64,000 nt of DNA from Streptomyces amritsarensis (lineage in GTDB: Bacteria; Actinomycetota; Actinomycetes; Streptomycetales; Streptomycetaceae), in the NCBI RefSeq assembly GCF_001953875.1, contig NZ_MQUR01000007.1, positions 78,142 through 142,141 of the forward strand, written 5' to 3'. This document shows positions 39,674 to 49,700 of this stretch, piece by piece (the first letter of the stretch is position 1; the number at the start of each line of letters is the position of its first letter). A model generated the notes under the pieces. That model was not told where the DNA came from. It was given only the letters and a program-made list of their open reading frames with translations, and did no database searches. Made by a program: the position numbers and the translations under genes.

Positions 39674-42504
39674 ATCGCTTCCTTGCGGGTCAGGAAGTTG
39701 AACGAGATCCACCCCGGCAGCACCGGCAGCCAGAACGTCATCAGGCGGAACAGCAGCACCGCCGAGATGGCGACCTCCTTCTCCAGCCCCGCCGCGATCA
39801 GGCCCAGCGTCAAGGTGGTCTCCACCGCGCCCATGCCGCCCGGCGTCGGCGCGGCCGAACCGAGCGCGTTGCCCGCCAGGAACACCACCGCGATGCTCGC
39901 GTAGCTGATGGCCTCGCCGCCCCCGAACGCCCTGATCGACGCGTCCAGGCACATCACGAAGCAGCCGGTCAGCAGCAGCATCCCGCCGATGCCCGTCATC
40001 AGCTTCTTCGGCCGCTGGAGCACGTCCAGCATGCGCGGCACCACGCCCGCGAACAGGGCCCGCACCCGCGTGACGATGAACTTCCGCATGAACGGGACCG
40101 CCGTCACCACCAGCACCAGCACCGCCACCGTGAGCAGCCCCGCGATGACCGCCCGGGACGGGGTCATCTCCGGGGTCTTCTCGGTCCCGGTCAGGTAGCC
40201 GAAGGACAGCAGCAGCAGGATGTGGCTGGCCAGCCCGAACAGCTGCGAGGCGCCGACGCTCGCGACCGCCAGCCCCGGCCGGACGCCCGCCCGCTGCAGG
40301 AAGCGCGTGTTCAGCGCGACGCCGCCGACGGCCGCCGGGGCCACCAGCTTCACGAACGACCCGGCCACCTGGGCGACCACGGTCCGCAGGAACGACACCC
40401 GCTCCGGCACGAAGCCCAGCAGGCTCATCGCCGCGGCGAAGTAGCTGAGGGCCGAGAAGGCGAGCGCCGCCCCGACCCAGCCCCACTGCGCATCGCCGAT
40501 GATCGTGCCGAAGTCCACATGCGCCAGCTGCGTGAGCAGGAAGTACGCCCCGAAGGCACCCGCGATGAACGACACCAGGGTCCGCGGCCGGATCCGCTCC
40601 AGCCGGGCCGGCTCCACCGGCGCCTGGGGGCGGATGAGGAGCACCTGCCGGCGGATCTGGCTCAGCAGGTCCTCCTCCCGGGCCTCGTCCAACGCCTCGT
40701 CGAGGGCCCTCTTCTCGGCCTTGCGTTCGGCCGCGGCCGAGGTCGGGGCCGAGGCCGCCTCGGATCCCGCCTCGCGTGCGGCCTTCGCCGCCCGCGAGGA
40801 CTCCAGTACGGCCTCCCGCTCGCGCTCCGCCCGCTCCCGGGCCAGCTTGCGCAGCGTCGCCCGGGTGGAACGGCTCAGCGCGATCGGCTGGAGCAGCGGC
40901 AGGCAGTCCGCCACGATGTCCGGGCCGAGCACAGACACCGCCGAGGCCACCGAGCGCTCCGCGCCGACCCGCAGGCCGAGGGTGGCCAGCAGCTGCGCGA
41001 CGTCCATCCGCAGCACCAGGTCGCCGGCCGCGATCTCGCCGCCCCGCAGGTCGGTGAGGATGACGTTGCCGGAACGATCCACCACGAGCGCGTCCCCGGT
41101 GAGCCTGCGGTGCGCGATCCGCCGCGACTGCAGGGCCCGCACCTGCGCCCACGCGTTGCGGGTCAGCTCGTCGGTGATCTCCTCGTCGGGGAGGGAGTCC
41201 AGGGTCCGGCCGCCCAGGTGCTCGTACACGAGCATCACCGCGTCCGGACCCAGCTCGGACGTGGCGATCAGCTTCGGCGCGTTCGCCCCGGCCGCGATGG
41301 CCGCGTACGCGAGGAGCGCCTCCTGCTCCAGGGCCTGCCGCAGCGACTGCAGGCTGCGGCGGGTGGTGATGCCGCGCAGGGTGAGCCGGCGCCAGACCCG
41401 GTAGAAGAAGCCCTGGGCCTGCTGCTCCCGGTCGACGACGGTGACGTCGAGCGGAGGACCGTCCTCCAGGGTGACGTGGTAACGCCGGCCGCGGTCACCG
41501 GTCTCGGACGCCTCCGGGCCCTCGGGGCCCTCGGCGCGCATCGCGCTGACCGGCTGGAAGCCGACGCGGCGCAGCCCGGCAAGGAGGTTCTGCCCGGTGG
41601 GGCGCACATTGGGAGAGCCGACGGCGTAGAGGGTGCCGTAGGCCACGCTCCACCCGATCAGCACGGTGAGGATGATCGAGAAGGGGGTGGTGTAGCCGTT
41701 GACCAGCATGGTGAGCGCGTTGAGCAGCAGCACCACCCACAGCGCGACGCGCCAGTGCGGTCTGCGGGTCATACCCACCGCGGTCATGTACGCGATCACC
41801 GGCGCGAGGTAGCCGTGCACCGGATCGGTGAGGGCCCCGCCGCCCGCGGGCCGGGTCAGGGCGTCCTGGATGCTGCCGGGGGCGGCCTGGGAGACCCACA
41901 GGTCGGTGGCGAGGGTGACGCCGTGCGCGAGGACGGCGGCGAGCACGCCGTCGGCGATGCGCAGACCGTCGCGTTTGATCAGCCGCTCGATGGCGAAGGC
42001 GACGGGGAGCAGCAGCACCGCGATGCTGGAGACCAGCGCCGCGACCTTGATCAACAGGTCCGGCGCCTGGCCGGTGCCCTTGCTGATGTCCTCCTCGAGG
42101 CCGACGGTGGTGCCGTGGGCGAAGGCGGCGATGCCGAGCAGGACGGCGATGCCGAGGATGCCGACGAGGAGGCGTACGAGGTCGGAGGGCCGGTGCACGC
42201 GGGCGGCGAGCAGCGGTTCGTCGACCTCGACCCGGTCGGCGTCGGTCGGGGCGTGGCCGTGCGGGGCCTCCGCGTCGTCGCTGTGGGCGTCGCGGGTGCC
42301 GGTGTCGTCGGCGGTGTCGCTGTGGTCGTGGGCGCCGGGGGTACGGCCGGCCGGCAGGTCCGGCGCGAGGTCCTCGGGGCGGTTCTGCGAGCGGGAGGCG
42401 GGGCCGTCGTCAGGGCGCGCGCCGTCGTCCCCCGCCGCGCCTTCCGGAGGGCTCACACCCTGCTCCTTCGTCGTCACATCCGTCTCTTCTTGATCACGTA
42501 TCAC
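39670..42504 (-). CDS. Membrane protein with kinase-like and LPG-synthase-TM domains
   Basis: A 944-residue protein in three parts. A charged Asp/Glu/His-rich N-terminus leads to about seven transmembrane helices (residues 115-330). Next is a cytoplasmic kinase-like domain (about 345-510): the HRD-like HRRLTGDALVV and DFG-like LTDLRGG are present in altered form, and GANAPKLIATSELGPDAVML resembles the lobe hinge. The C-terminal third is a lysylphosphatidylglycerol-synthase transmembrane region (UPF0104) with VAPAAVGGVALNTRFLQRAG. Family members resemble flippases. An HRD Asp is not obvious, so it may be a pseudokinase. A later start at GTG 42477 (VTTKEQG) is possible. Confidence 0.85.
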   Translation of the reverse strand: MIRDQEETDVTTKEQGVSPPEGAAGDDGARPDDGPASRSQNRPEDLAPDLPAGRTPGAHDHSDTADDTGTRDAHSDDAEAPHGHAPTDADRVEVDEPLLAARVHRPSDLVRLLVGILGIAVLLGIAAFAHGTTVGLEEDISKGTGQAPDLLIKVAALVSSIAVLLLPVAFAIERLIKRDGLRIADGVLAAVLAHGVTLATDLWVSQAAPGSIQDALTRPAGGGALTDPVHGYLAPVIAYMTAVGMTRRPHWRVALWVVLLLNALTMLVNGYTTPFSIILTVLIGWSVAYGTLYAVGSPNVRPTGQNLLAGLRRVGFQPVSAMRAEGPEGPEASETGDRGRRYHVTLEDGPPLDVTVVDREQQAQGFFYRVWRRLTLRGITTRRSLQSLRQALEQEALLAYAAIAAGANAPKLIATSELGPDAVMLVYEHLGGRTLDSLPDEEITDELTRNAWAQVRALQSRRIAHRRLTGDALVVDRSGNVILTDLRGGEIAAGDLVLRMDVAQLLATLGLRVGAERSVASAVSVLGPDIVADCLPLLQPIALSRSTRATLRKLARERAEREREAVLESSRAAKAAREAGSEAASAPTSAAAERKAEKRALDEALDEAREEDLLSQIRRQVLLIRPQAPVEPARLERIRPRTLVSFIAGAFGAYFLLTQLAHVDFGTIIGDAQWGWVGAALAFSALSYFAAAMSLLGFVPERVSFLRTVVAQVAGSFVKLVAPAAVGGVALNTRFLQRAGVRPGLAVASVGASQLFGLASHILLLLSFGYLTGTEKTPEMTPSRAVIAGLLTVAVLVLVVTAVPFMRKFIVTRVRALFAGVVPRMLDVLQRPKKLMTGIGGMLLLTGCFVMCLDASIRAFGGGEAISYASIAVVFLAGNALGSAAPTPGGMGAVETTLTLGLIAAGLEKEVAISAVLLFRLMTFWLPVLPGWISFNFLTRKEAI

Positions 42505-42623
42505 CAGTCACCGCCCGGAAGATGGTGGCACGGACCGAGGGGCCGCCGGGGCATCAGGGTGCGCGCCGGTCCGGAACCACAACTTCCACCGACGGGTGGC
42601 CGGCGTACTGCACCATGTGCTGA

Positions 42624-43034
42624 ATGAGTGAGGAGCTGCCCGCGTACGCGGAGCGCGTACTGGAGGCCGTCGAGCGTATTCCGCCCGGCCGGGTGATGAC
42701 ATACGGAGACGTCGCCGAATGGCTCGGCGAGGGAGGACCCCGCCAGGTCGGGCGTGTCATGGCACTGTACGGGGGAGCCGTGCCCTGGTGGCGCGTGGTG
42801 CGGGCGGACGGCCTGCCGCTGCCGGGCCACGAGGCCCGCGCCCTGGAGCACTACCGGACGGAGGCGACGCCGCTGCGCCTGGCGGCCGGCGGCGATCCGC
42901 GCCTGGACATGCGCCGGGCACGCTGGGACGGCTCCCAGGCAGAGCACCCCGGACAGGACGGTGGGCAGGGCCCCGGAGAGGACCCCGGAGAGGACCCCGG
43001 ACGGGGCGGCGGGCGCGACGAGGCTCACACCTGA
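42624..43034 (+). CDS. Alkyltransferase-like protein (MGMT family)
   Basis: A 136-residue protein of the O6-alkylguanine-DNA alkyltransferase family. It has GRVMTYGDVAEWLG and the DNA-binding helix GPRQVGRVM, but the active-site PCHR is replaced by PWWR (VPWWRVV near residue 52). It is thus an alkyltransferase-like (ATL) protein, which binds O6-alkylguanine without repairing it and hands the lesion to nucleotide excision repair. The last 40 residues are a Gly/Glu/Asp-rich tail with a short repeat (GPGEDPGEDPG) not needed for the fold. It lies just upstream of the adnA-adnB genes. Confidence 0.88.
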   Translation: MSEELPAYAERVLEAVERIPPGRVMTYGDVAEWLGEGGPRQVGRVMALYGGAVPWWRVVRADGLPLPGHEARALEHYRTEATPLRLAAGGDPRLDMRRARWDGSQAEHPGQDGGQGPGEDPGEDPGRGGGRDEAHT

Positions 43035-43214
43035 CAGCTTCGGCCATGCGGCGCCGGGGCGGGCGGTCGGGCGACCGTGCGAACGCCCGTCCGGGGTACC
43101 CGGGGGGACTGCGCGGCACGCGCCGGTTGCCGTAGCGTTGCCTCTTCGGCTTCCGCGCGAGCCGTCACGGCAGCACCGCCACACCACGCAGACCCACCAG
43201 GACCGGCACCTCAC

Positions 43215-46200
43215 GTGATCACCTCTTCCTCGGACCGCACCGAACGGCGGCGTACGCGGACCCCCGACGCGTACCGCCTCGTGCGCACCGGGCCGGAACG
43301 GGTGGATCCCCCTGTGCTGGACGCAGCGCAGCGGGCGGTGGTTGACCACCCCGGCGGACCACTGCTGGTCCTGGCCGGACCGGGCACGGGGAAGACGACC
43401 ACGCTGGTCGAGGCCGTCGCCGCCCGCGTGGAAGCCGGTACGGACCCCTCCCGGATCCTGATCCTCACCTTCAGCCGCAAGGCGGCGGTCGAACTGCGCG
43501 ACCGGGCCGCCCTGCGGCTCGGCGGCGCGCGCGCCCCGCAGGCCACCACCTTCCACTCCTTCTGCTACGGCCTGGTCCGCGCCCACCAGGACACCGACCT
43601 CTTCGCCGACCCGCTGCGGCTGCTGTCCGGCCCCGAGCAGGACGTGATGGTCCGCACCCTGCTGGAAGGCCAGCGCCGGATCCGCTCGATCCGCTGGCCG
43701 GACGACCTGCGGGCCGCGCTGACCACGCGCGGGTTCGCCGACGAGGTCCGGGCGGTCCTCGCCCGCGCCCGCGAGCTGGGCCTCGGCCCGACGGCCCTCG
43801 CCGACTTCGCCGACCGCATCGGCCGCCCCGACTGGAAGGCGGCGGCGGCCTTCCTCTCCGAGTACCTCGACGTCCTGGACATGCAGGGCACGCTGGACTA
43901 CGCGGAACTGCTGCACCGCGCGGTCCTCCTCGCCGAACGGACGCCGTCACTGGCGTCGGCCTACGACGCGATCTTCGTCGACGAGTACCAGGACACGGAC
44001 GCCTCGCAGCTGCGGCTGCTGCGGGCCCTCGCCGGGCACGGCGGCACGCTGGTCGCCTTCGGCGACCCGGACCAGTCGATCTACGCCTTCCGCGGCGCCG
44101 ACATCAACAACGTGCTGGACTTCGAGTCCGCCTTCCCCGGCGCGCAGGTCAGGGCCCTGACGGTGGGCCGCCGCTCCGGCGCGGCCCTCCTGGCGGCCAC
44201 CCGCCTCCTGACGACCCGTATGCCGGTGCCCCGCCTCCCCGCGGACACGGTCCGCGCGCACCGCGCCCTGCGGGCCACGCGGGAGGGCGGCCGGGTGGAG
44301 GTCTTCACGTACCCGACGGCCGGCGCCGAGCTGGACAACATCGCCGACATCCTGCGCCGCGCCCACCTGGAGGACGGCGTGCCCTGGCAAGACATGGCCG
44401 TCCTGGTCCGCGCCGGCGGCCGCACCCTCCCGGCGATGCGCCGCGCCCTGATCGCGGCGGGAGTCCCGGTCGAGACCGACGGCACGGACACCCCCCTCCG
44501 CCACGAACCGGCGGTGGCCCCCCTCCTGGCGGCCCTCCGCCTGGCCGCCACCCCCACCGCGGGCCTGCCCGGCGCCGCGGACGGGGTCCCGGCCGCCGGT
44601 GCGCCCGCCGCGGTCGGTTCCGGCGGCGAGGGCGTCGTACCGGCTGCCGCCGCGGGCGGCCCCGGCGGCGAGCCGCATCGCGGAGACCGGCCCGCGCAGT
44701 CGGCTCCGGCGGCCGACACCCTCGCGGACCCGGACGGGGGCAGCGGCCTTCCCGACGGAGCCGACGCGGGTGCGGGCCCCGGGGCCGGTCCCGCACAGCC
44801 CGCCGACCCCGCCGGAGGCGTCGAGGCGGCGCTCATGCTGCTCGCCTCCCCCCTCGGCGGGATGGACGCCGCCGACCTGCGGCGGCTCGGCCGCGCCCTG
44901 CGCGACGAGGAGCGTGCCGCAGGCGTCAAGGTGCCCGCGCCCTCCGACGTCCTGCTCGCCCGTGCCCTCGCCGAGCCCGAGCGCCTCACCGCGCACGACC
45001 CCGCGTACGCCCGGGGCGCGCAGCGCCTCGGCCTGCTGCTGCGCAAGGCCCGCGAGCTCCTCCAGGGCGGCGGCACCGCCGAAGAGGCCCTGTGGATCCT
45101 CTGGGACGGCACGCCCTGGCCCGACCGGCTGGAACGCCGGGCCCGCCGCGGCGGCCCGGCCGGCCGCAACGCCGACCGCGACCTCGACGCCGTCTGCGCC
45201 CTCTTCGACACCGCCGCCCGCGCCGAGGAGCGCACCGGCGGCAGCGGCGCGCTCAACTTCCTCGAACAACTGGAGGCGGAGGACATCGCCGCCGACACGT
45301 TGACGGCCCGCACCACGCGCCCCGACGCGGTCCGGCTGATGACCGCCCACCGCTCCAAGGGCCTGGAGTGGTCCCTCGTCGTCGTCGCGGGCGTCCAGGA
45401 GGGCCTGTGGCCCGACCTGCGCCGCCGCGGCTCACTCCTGGAGGCCGACCGCATCGGCCGCGACGGCCTCGCCGAGCCCCTCACGCCGGGCGCCCTCCTC
45501 GCCGAGGAACGACGCCTCTTCTACGTCGCCGCCACCCGCGCCCGCGACCGCCTCGTCGTCACCGCCGTCAAGGCCCCCGCCGAGGACGGCGACCAGCCCT
45601 CCCGCCTCCTCACCGAGCTCGGCGTCACCCCGAAGGACGTCACCGGCAGGCCCCGCCGCCCCCTCGCCGTGCCGGCGCTCGTCGCCGAGCTGCGCGCCAC
45701 CACCGTCGACCCGGACGCCTCGCCCGCCCTGCGCGACGCGGCCGCCCGCCGCCTCGCCCGCCTCGCCGCGCTCACCGACGACGAGGACCGCCCTCTCGTC
45801 CCCGCCGCGCACCCGCAGCGCTGGTGGGGCCTGTACGAGCCCACCCGCAGCAGCGTCCCGCTCCGCGACCGGGACCGGCCCGTCGCGCTGTCCGGCAGCG
45901 CCCTGGACCAGCTCGCCAACACCTGCTCCCTGCAGTGGTTCCTCGGCCGTGAGGTCAAGGCCGACGCCCCGTCCACCGCCGCCCAGGGTTTCGGCAACGT
46001 CGTCCACGTCCTCGCCGACGAGGTCGCCTCCGGGCGCACCCCCGCCGATCTGGCCGTCCTCATGGAACGCCTCGACACGGTGTGGGACGCCCTCGCCTTC
46101 GACGCGCCCTGGAAGTCGGCCCAGGAGAAGGAGAACGCCCGCGCCGCCCTGGAACGCTTCCTGCGCTGGCACACCACCGACCGCGGCGGCCGGGCGGCCG

Positions 46201-46682
46201 TGGCCACGGAGCACGAGTTCGACGTCACGCTCGAAGCCGGCGACGTCGCCGTCCGCGTCCGCGGCTCCATGGACCGCGTCGAGGCGGACCCGCAGGGGCG
46301 CGCGTACGTCGTCGACTTCAAGACCGGCAAGTCCGCGCCCACCAAGGACGAGGTGGCCCGCCACCCCCAGCTCGCCGTCTACCAGCTCGCCGTCCGCGAG
46401 GGTGCCGTCGACGAGGTCTTCGACGGGGTGCGCCCCGCATCCGGCGGCGCCGAACTCGTCCAGCTCCGCCAGGGCGCCGCGCAGCGCGACGGCGGCGAGA
46501 CGGTCCCCAAGGTCCAGGCCCAGCAGCCGCTCGACGGGGAGTGGGTCGGCGACCTGCTCGCCACCGCCGCCGGCCGGGTCCTCGACGAGCGCTTCGCGCC
46601 CGCCGCGGGCCGCCACTGCGACCACTGCTCCTTCCGCAGCTCGTGCAGCGCCCGCCCCGAGGGCCGCCAGACAGTGGAGTGA
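43215..46682 (+). CDS. adnA: AdnA-type helicase-nuclease subunit
   Basis: A 1155-residue protein: UvrD/Rep-type motor followed by a RecB-like nuclease. Motifs are Walker A GPGTGKTTT, Walker B FVDEYQDTD, QSIYAFRG (motif III), VRLMTAHRSKGLEW (V) and AATRARDRLV (VI). The nuclease has VVDFKTGK and an iron-sulfur cysteine set: one Cys in NTCSLQW and three in CDHCSFRSSC near the C-terminus, the arrangement of AdnA. AdnA with AdnB resects DNA double-strand breaks. An Ala/Gly/Pro-rich insertion of about 85 residues (near 455-540) interrupts the motor. GTG start at 43215; followed by adnB after 57 bases. Confidence 0.9.
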   Translation: MITSSSDRTERRRTRTPDAYRLVRTGPERVDPPVLDAAQRAVVDHPGGPLLVLAGPGTGKTTTLVEAVAARVEAGTDPSRILILTFSRKAAVELRDRAALRLGGARAPQATTFHSFCYGLVRAHQDTDLFADPLRLLSGPEQDVMVRTLLEGQRRIRSIRWPDDLRAALTTRGFADEVRAVLARARELGLGPTALADFADRIGRPDWKAAAAFLSEYLDVLDMQGTLDYAELLHRAVLLAERTPSLASAYDAIFVDEYQDTDASQLRLLRALAGHGGTLVAFGDPDQSIYAFRGADINNVLDFESAFPGAQVRALTVGRRSGAALLAATRLLTTRMPVPRLPADTVRAHRALRATREGGRVEVFTYPTAGAELDNIADILRRAHLEDGVPWQDMAVLVRAGGRTLPAMRRALIAAGVPVETDGTDTPLRHEPAVAPLLAALRLAATPTAGLPGAADGVPAAGAPAAVGSGGEGVVPAAAAGGPGGEPHRGDRPAQSAPAADTLADPDGGSGLPDGADAGAGPGAGPAQPADPAGGVEAALMLLASPLGGMDAADLRRLGRALRDEERAAGVKVPAPSDVLLARALAEPERLTAHDPAYARGAQRLGLLLRKARELLQGGGTAEEALWILWDGTPWPDRLERRARRGGPAGRNADRDLDAVCALFDTAARAEERTGGSGALNFLEQLEAEDIAADTLTARTTRPDAVRLMTAHRSKGLEWSLVVVAGVQEGLWPDLRRRGSLLEADRIGRDGLAEPLTPGALLAEERRLFYVAATRARDRLVVTAVKAPAEDGDQPSRLLTELGVTPKDVTGRPRRPLAVPALVAELRATTVDPDASPALRDAAARRLARLAALTDDEDRPLVPAAHPQRWWGLYEPTRSSVPLRDRDRPVALSGSALDQLANTCSLQWFLGREVKADAPSTAAQGFGNVVHVLADEVASGRTPADLAVLMERLDTVWDALAFDAPWKSAQEKENARAALERFLRWHTTDRGGRAAVATEHEFDVTLEAGDVAVRVRGSMDRVEADPQGRAYVVDFKTGKSAPTKDEVARHPQLAVYQLAVREGAVDEVFDGVRPASGGAELVQLRQGAAQRDGGETVPKVQAQQPLDGEWVGDLLATAAGRVLDERFAPAAGRHCDHCSFRSSCSARPEGRQTVE

Positions 46683-46739
46683 GCCCGGCGACCGCGCTCG
46701 GCGGTCGGGGCTGTCGGTGGGGGCGGCTAGCCTTTTCAG

Positions 46740-49700
46740 GTGTCCGCGCGTGCTTCCGTACTGAGCGATCCCGAGCAGCTCAAAGAGCTCCTCGGGATCC
46801 CTTTCACGCCCGAACAGATGGCCTGCGTCACCGCCCCGCCCGCCCCGCAGGTCGTCGTCGCCGGCGCCGGATCCGGCAAGACCACCGTCATGGCCGCCCG
46901 CGTGGTCTGGCTCGTCGGCACCGGCGCGGTCGCGCCCGAGCAGGTCCTCGGCCTCACCTTCACCAACAAGGCCGCCGGCGAGCTGGCCGAGCGCGTACGC
47001 ACCGCCCTGGCGCGGGCCGGCATCACCGACCCCGACCCCTCCCCGGCCGACGCCGCGGCGGCCGGCGGGGAGCCGCGCATCTCCACCTACCACGCCTTCG
47101 CCGGCCAGCTCCTCAAGGACCACGGCCTGCGCATCGGCCTGGAGCCCAGCTCCCGCCTCCTGGCCGACGCCACCCGCTTCCAGCTCGCCGCGAAGGTGCT
47201 GCGCGACGCCCCCGGCCCGTACCCGTCGCTCACCAAGTCCGTCCCCGACCTCGTCGGCGACCTCCTCGCCCTCGACGCGGAGCTCTCCGAGCACCTCGTC
47301 GACCCCGAGCACCTGCGCCGGTACGACACCGCGCTGCTGGACGTGCTCGCCGGCACCCGGCTCACCAACGAGGACCTGCGCAAGGTCCCCGAGGCCGTGC
47401 GCGGCCGCCTCGAACTGCTGGAGCTCGTCGGCCGCTACCGCGCCGCCAAACGCTCCCGCGACCTCTTCGACTTCAGCGACCAGATAGCCCTCTCCGCGCA
47501 GCTCGCCACCACCCGGCCCGAGGTCGGCGCACTGCTGCGCGAGGAATTCCGGGTGGTCCTGCTCGACGAGTACCAGGACACGTCCGTCGCGCAGCGGCTG
47601 CTGCTGTCCGGCCTCTTCGGCGCGGGCACCGGCCACGCCGTCACCGCAGTCGGCGACCCCTGCCAGGCGATCTACGGCTGGCGCGGGGCCTCCGTCGCCA
47701 ACCTGGACGACTTCCCCGAGCACTTCCCGCACGCCGACGGCACCCCCGCCACCCGGCTCTCCCTCAGCGAGAACCGGCGCAGCGGCGGCCGCCTCCTGGA
47801 CCTCGCCAACGGGCTCGCCGCCCCGCTGCGCGCCATGCACGAGGGAGTGGAGGCGCTGCGGCCCGCGCCGGGGGCGGAGCACGCCGGGCAGGTCCGCTGC
47901 GCCCTGCTGGAGACCCACGCCCAGGAGCTCGACTGGGTCGCCGACTCCGTCGCCCACCTCGTGCGCACGGGCACGGAGCCGCGCGAGATCGCCGTCCTGT
48001 GCCGGTCCGCCGGCGACTTCGCGCAGATCCAGGCCGTGCTCGTGGACCGGGACGTGCCGGTGGAGGTCGTCGGCCTGTCCGGGCTGCTGCACCTCCCCGA
48101 GGTCGCCGACCTCGTGGCCGTCTGCGAGGTCCTCCAGGACCCGGGCGCCAACGCCTCCCTCGTCCGGCTCCTCATCGGCCCGCGCTGGCGGATCGGCGCG
48201 CGCGACCTGGCCCTGCTGGGCCGCCGCGCGCGGCTCCTCGTGGGCCGGACGCCCGCCGGCGCCGACCTCGACGAACGGCTGGCCGCGGCCGTGGAGGGCG
48301 TGGACCCGGCCGAGATCGTGTCCCTGGCCGACGCCCTGGAGACCTTCCTCGACGGCGCCGGACAGGCACCGGACGACCTGCCCTTCTCCGCGGAGGCCCG
48401 GGTCCGCTTCGCGCACCTGGCGCAGGAGCTGCGCGACCTGCGCCGGTCCCTCGCCGACCCGCTGATGGACGTCCTGCACCGGGTGCTGTCCGCCACCGGC
48501 CTCGAAGTGGAACTGTCCGCCTCGCCGCACGCGCTGGCGGCCCGCCGGCGCGAGACCCTCTCGAACTTCCTGGACATCGCCGCCGGCTTCGCCGCGCTCG
48601 ACGGGGAGGCCACACTCCTGGCCTTCCTGGCGTTCCTGCGCACGGCCGCCCAGTACGAGAAGGGCCTCGACCACGCGCTGCCGGGCGGGGAGAACACCGT
48701 GAAGGTCCTCACCGCCCACAAGTCCAAGGGCCTGGAGTGGGACGTGGTGGTGGTCCCCGACCTGTGCGCGGGCTCCTTCCCGAAGGAGAAGGCCCCGGAG
48801 GCCTGGACCTCCTACGCGAAGGTCCTCCCGTACGCGCTGCGCGGCGACGCCCCCACCCTGCCCGCGGACCCGGCCTGGACCTCGGCCGGCCTGAAGTCCT
48901 TCAAAGCCGCCCTCAAGCACCACAAGTCGGTGGAGGAGCTCCGCCTCGGCTACGTGACCTTCACCCGCCCGCGGTCCCTGCTGCTCGCCTCGGGCCACTG
49001 GTGGGGCCCGACCCAGAAGAGGCGCCGCGGCCCGTCGGAGTTCCTCACCGCCCTGTACGACCACTGCGCCGCCGGCTTCGGCGAGATCGAGGCCTGGGCG
49101 GACGAGCCCGAGCCGTCCGCGGAGAACCCGGCTCTCGCGGGCGAATCCGCGGCCGAGCACTCCTGGCCGCTCCCGCTCGACCCGCAGTCCCTCACCCTGC
49201 GCCGTGCGGCGGCCGCCCTGGTCGAGTCCTACCTGGCGGCCCCGCCCCCGCCCCCGTCCGCACCGGACGACGCCTACCTGTGGCCCCCGGACTGCGAGGA
49301 CCCCGGCTACGACGACGAGCCCTGGCCCGCCGACCCGTGGCCGGACCCCGGCCCGGCCGACGGCCCGGACGACGACCTCCCGCACCCGGCGCAGCCGCCC
49401 GGTGCCCGTGCCGGCATGCCCACCGGAGCGATCCCGACCCCCGGCGGCCTGCCCGCCGCCGCGGACGACTCGACCGGGCCCGGTGTCCCCGTCGACGACG
49501 GGGACACCGACGACCTCTGGGGCGACCAGGCCGCCGGCGGTCCCGGAGGCGGCGCCGTCCGGGCCGCAGACCCGAGCCACCGGCCCGTACCCCAGCCGCG
49601 CGACGCGTGGGCCGACGAGGCCTGGGCCGCCGACCCGGCGGCGGGGCCGCGTCCCGGCGCGGGCAGGCCCGCCCCCGCGGCCGGCCCGCAGGGTGGTGCC

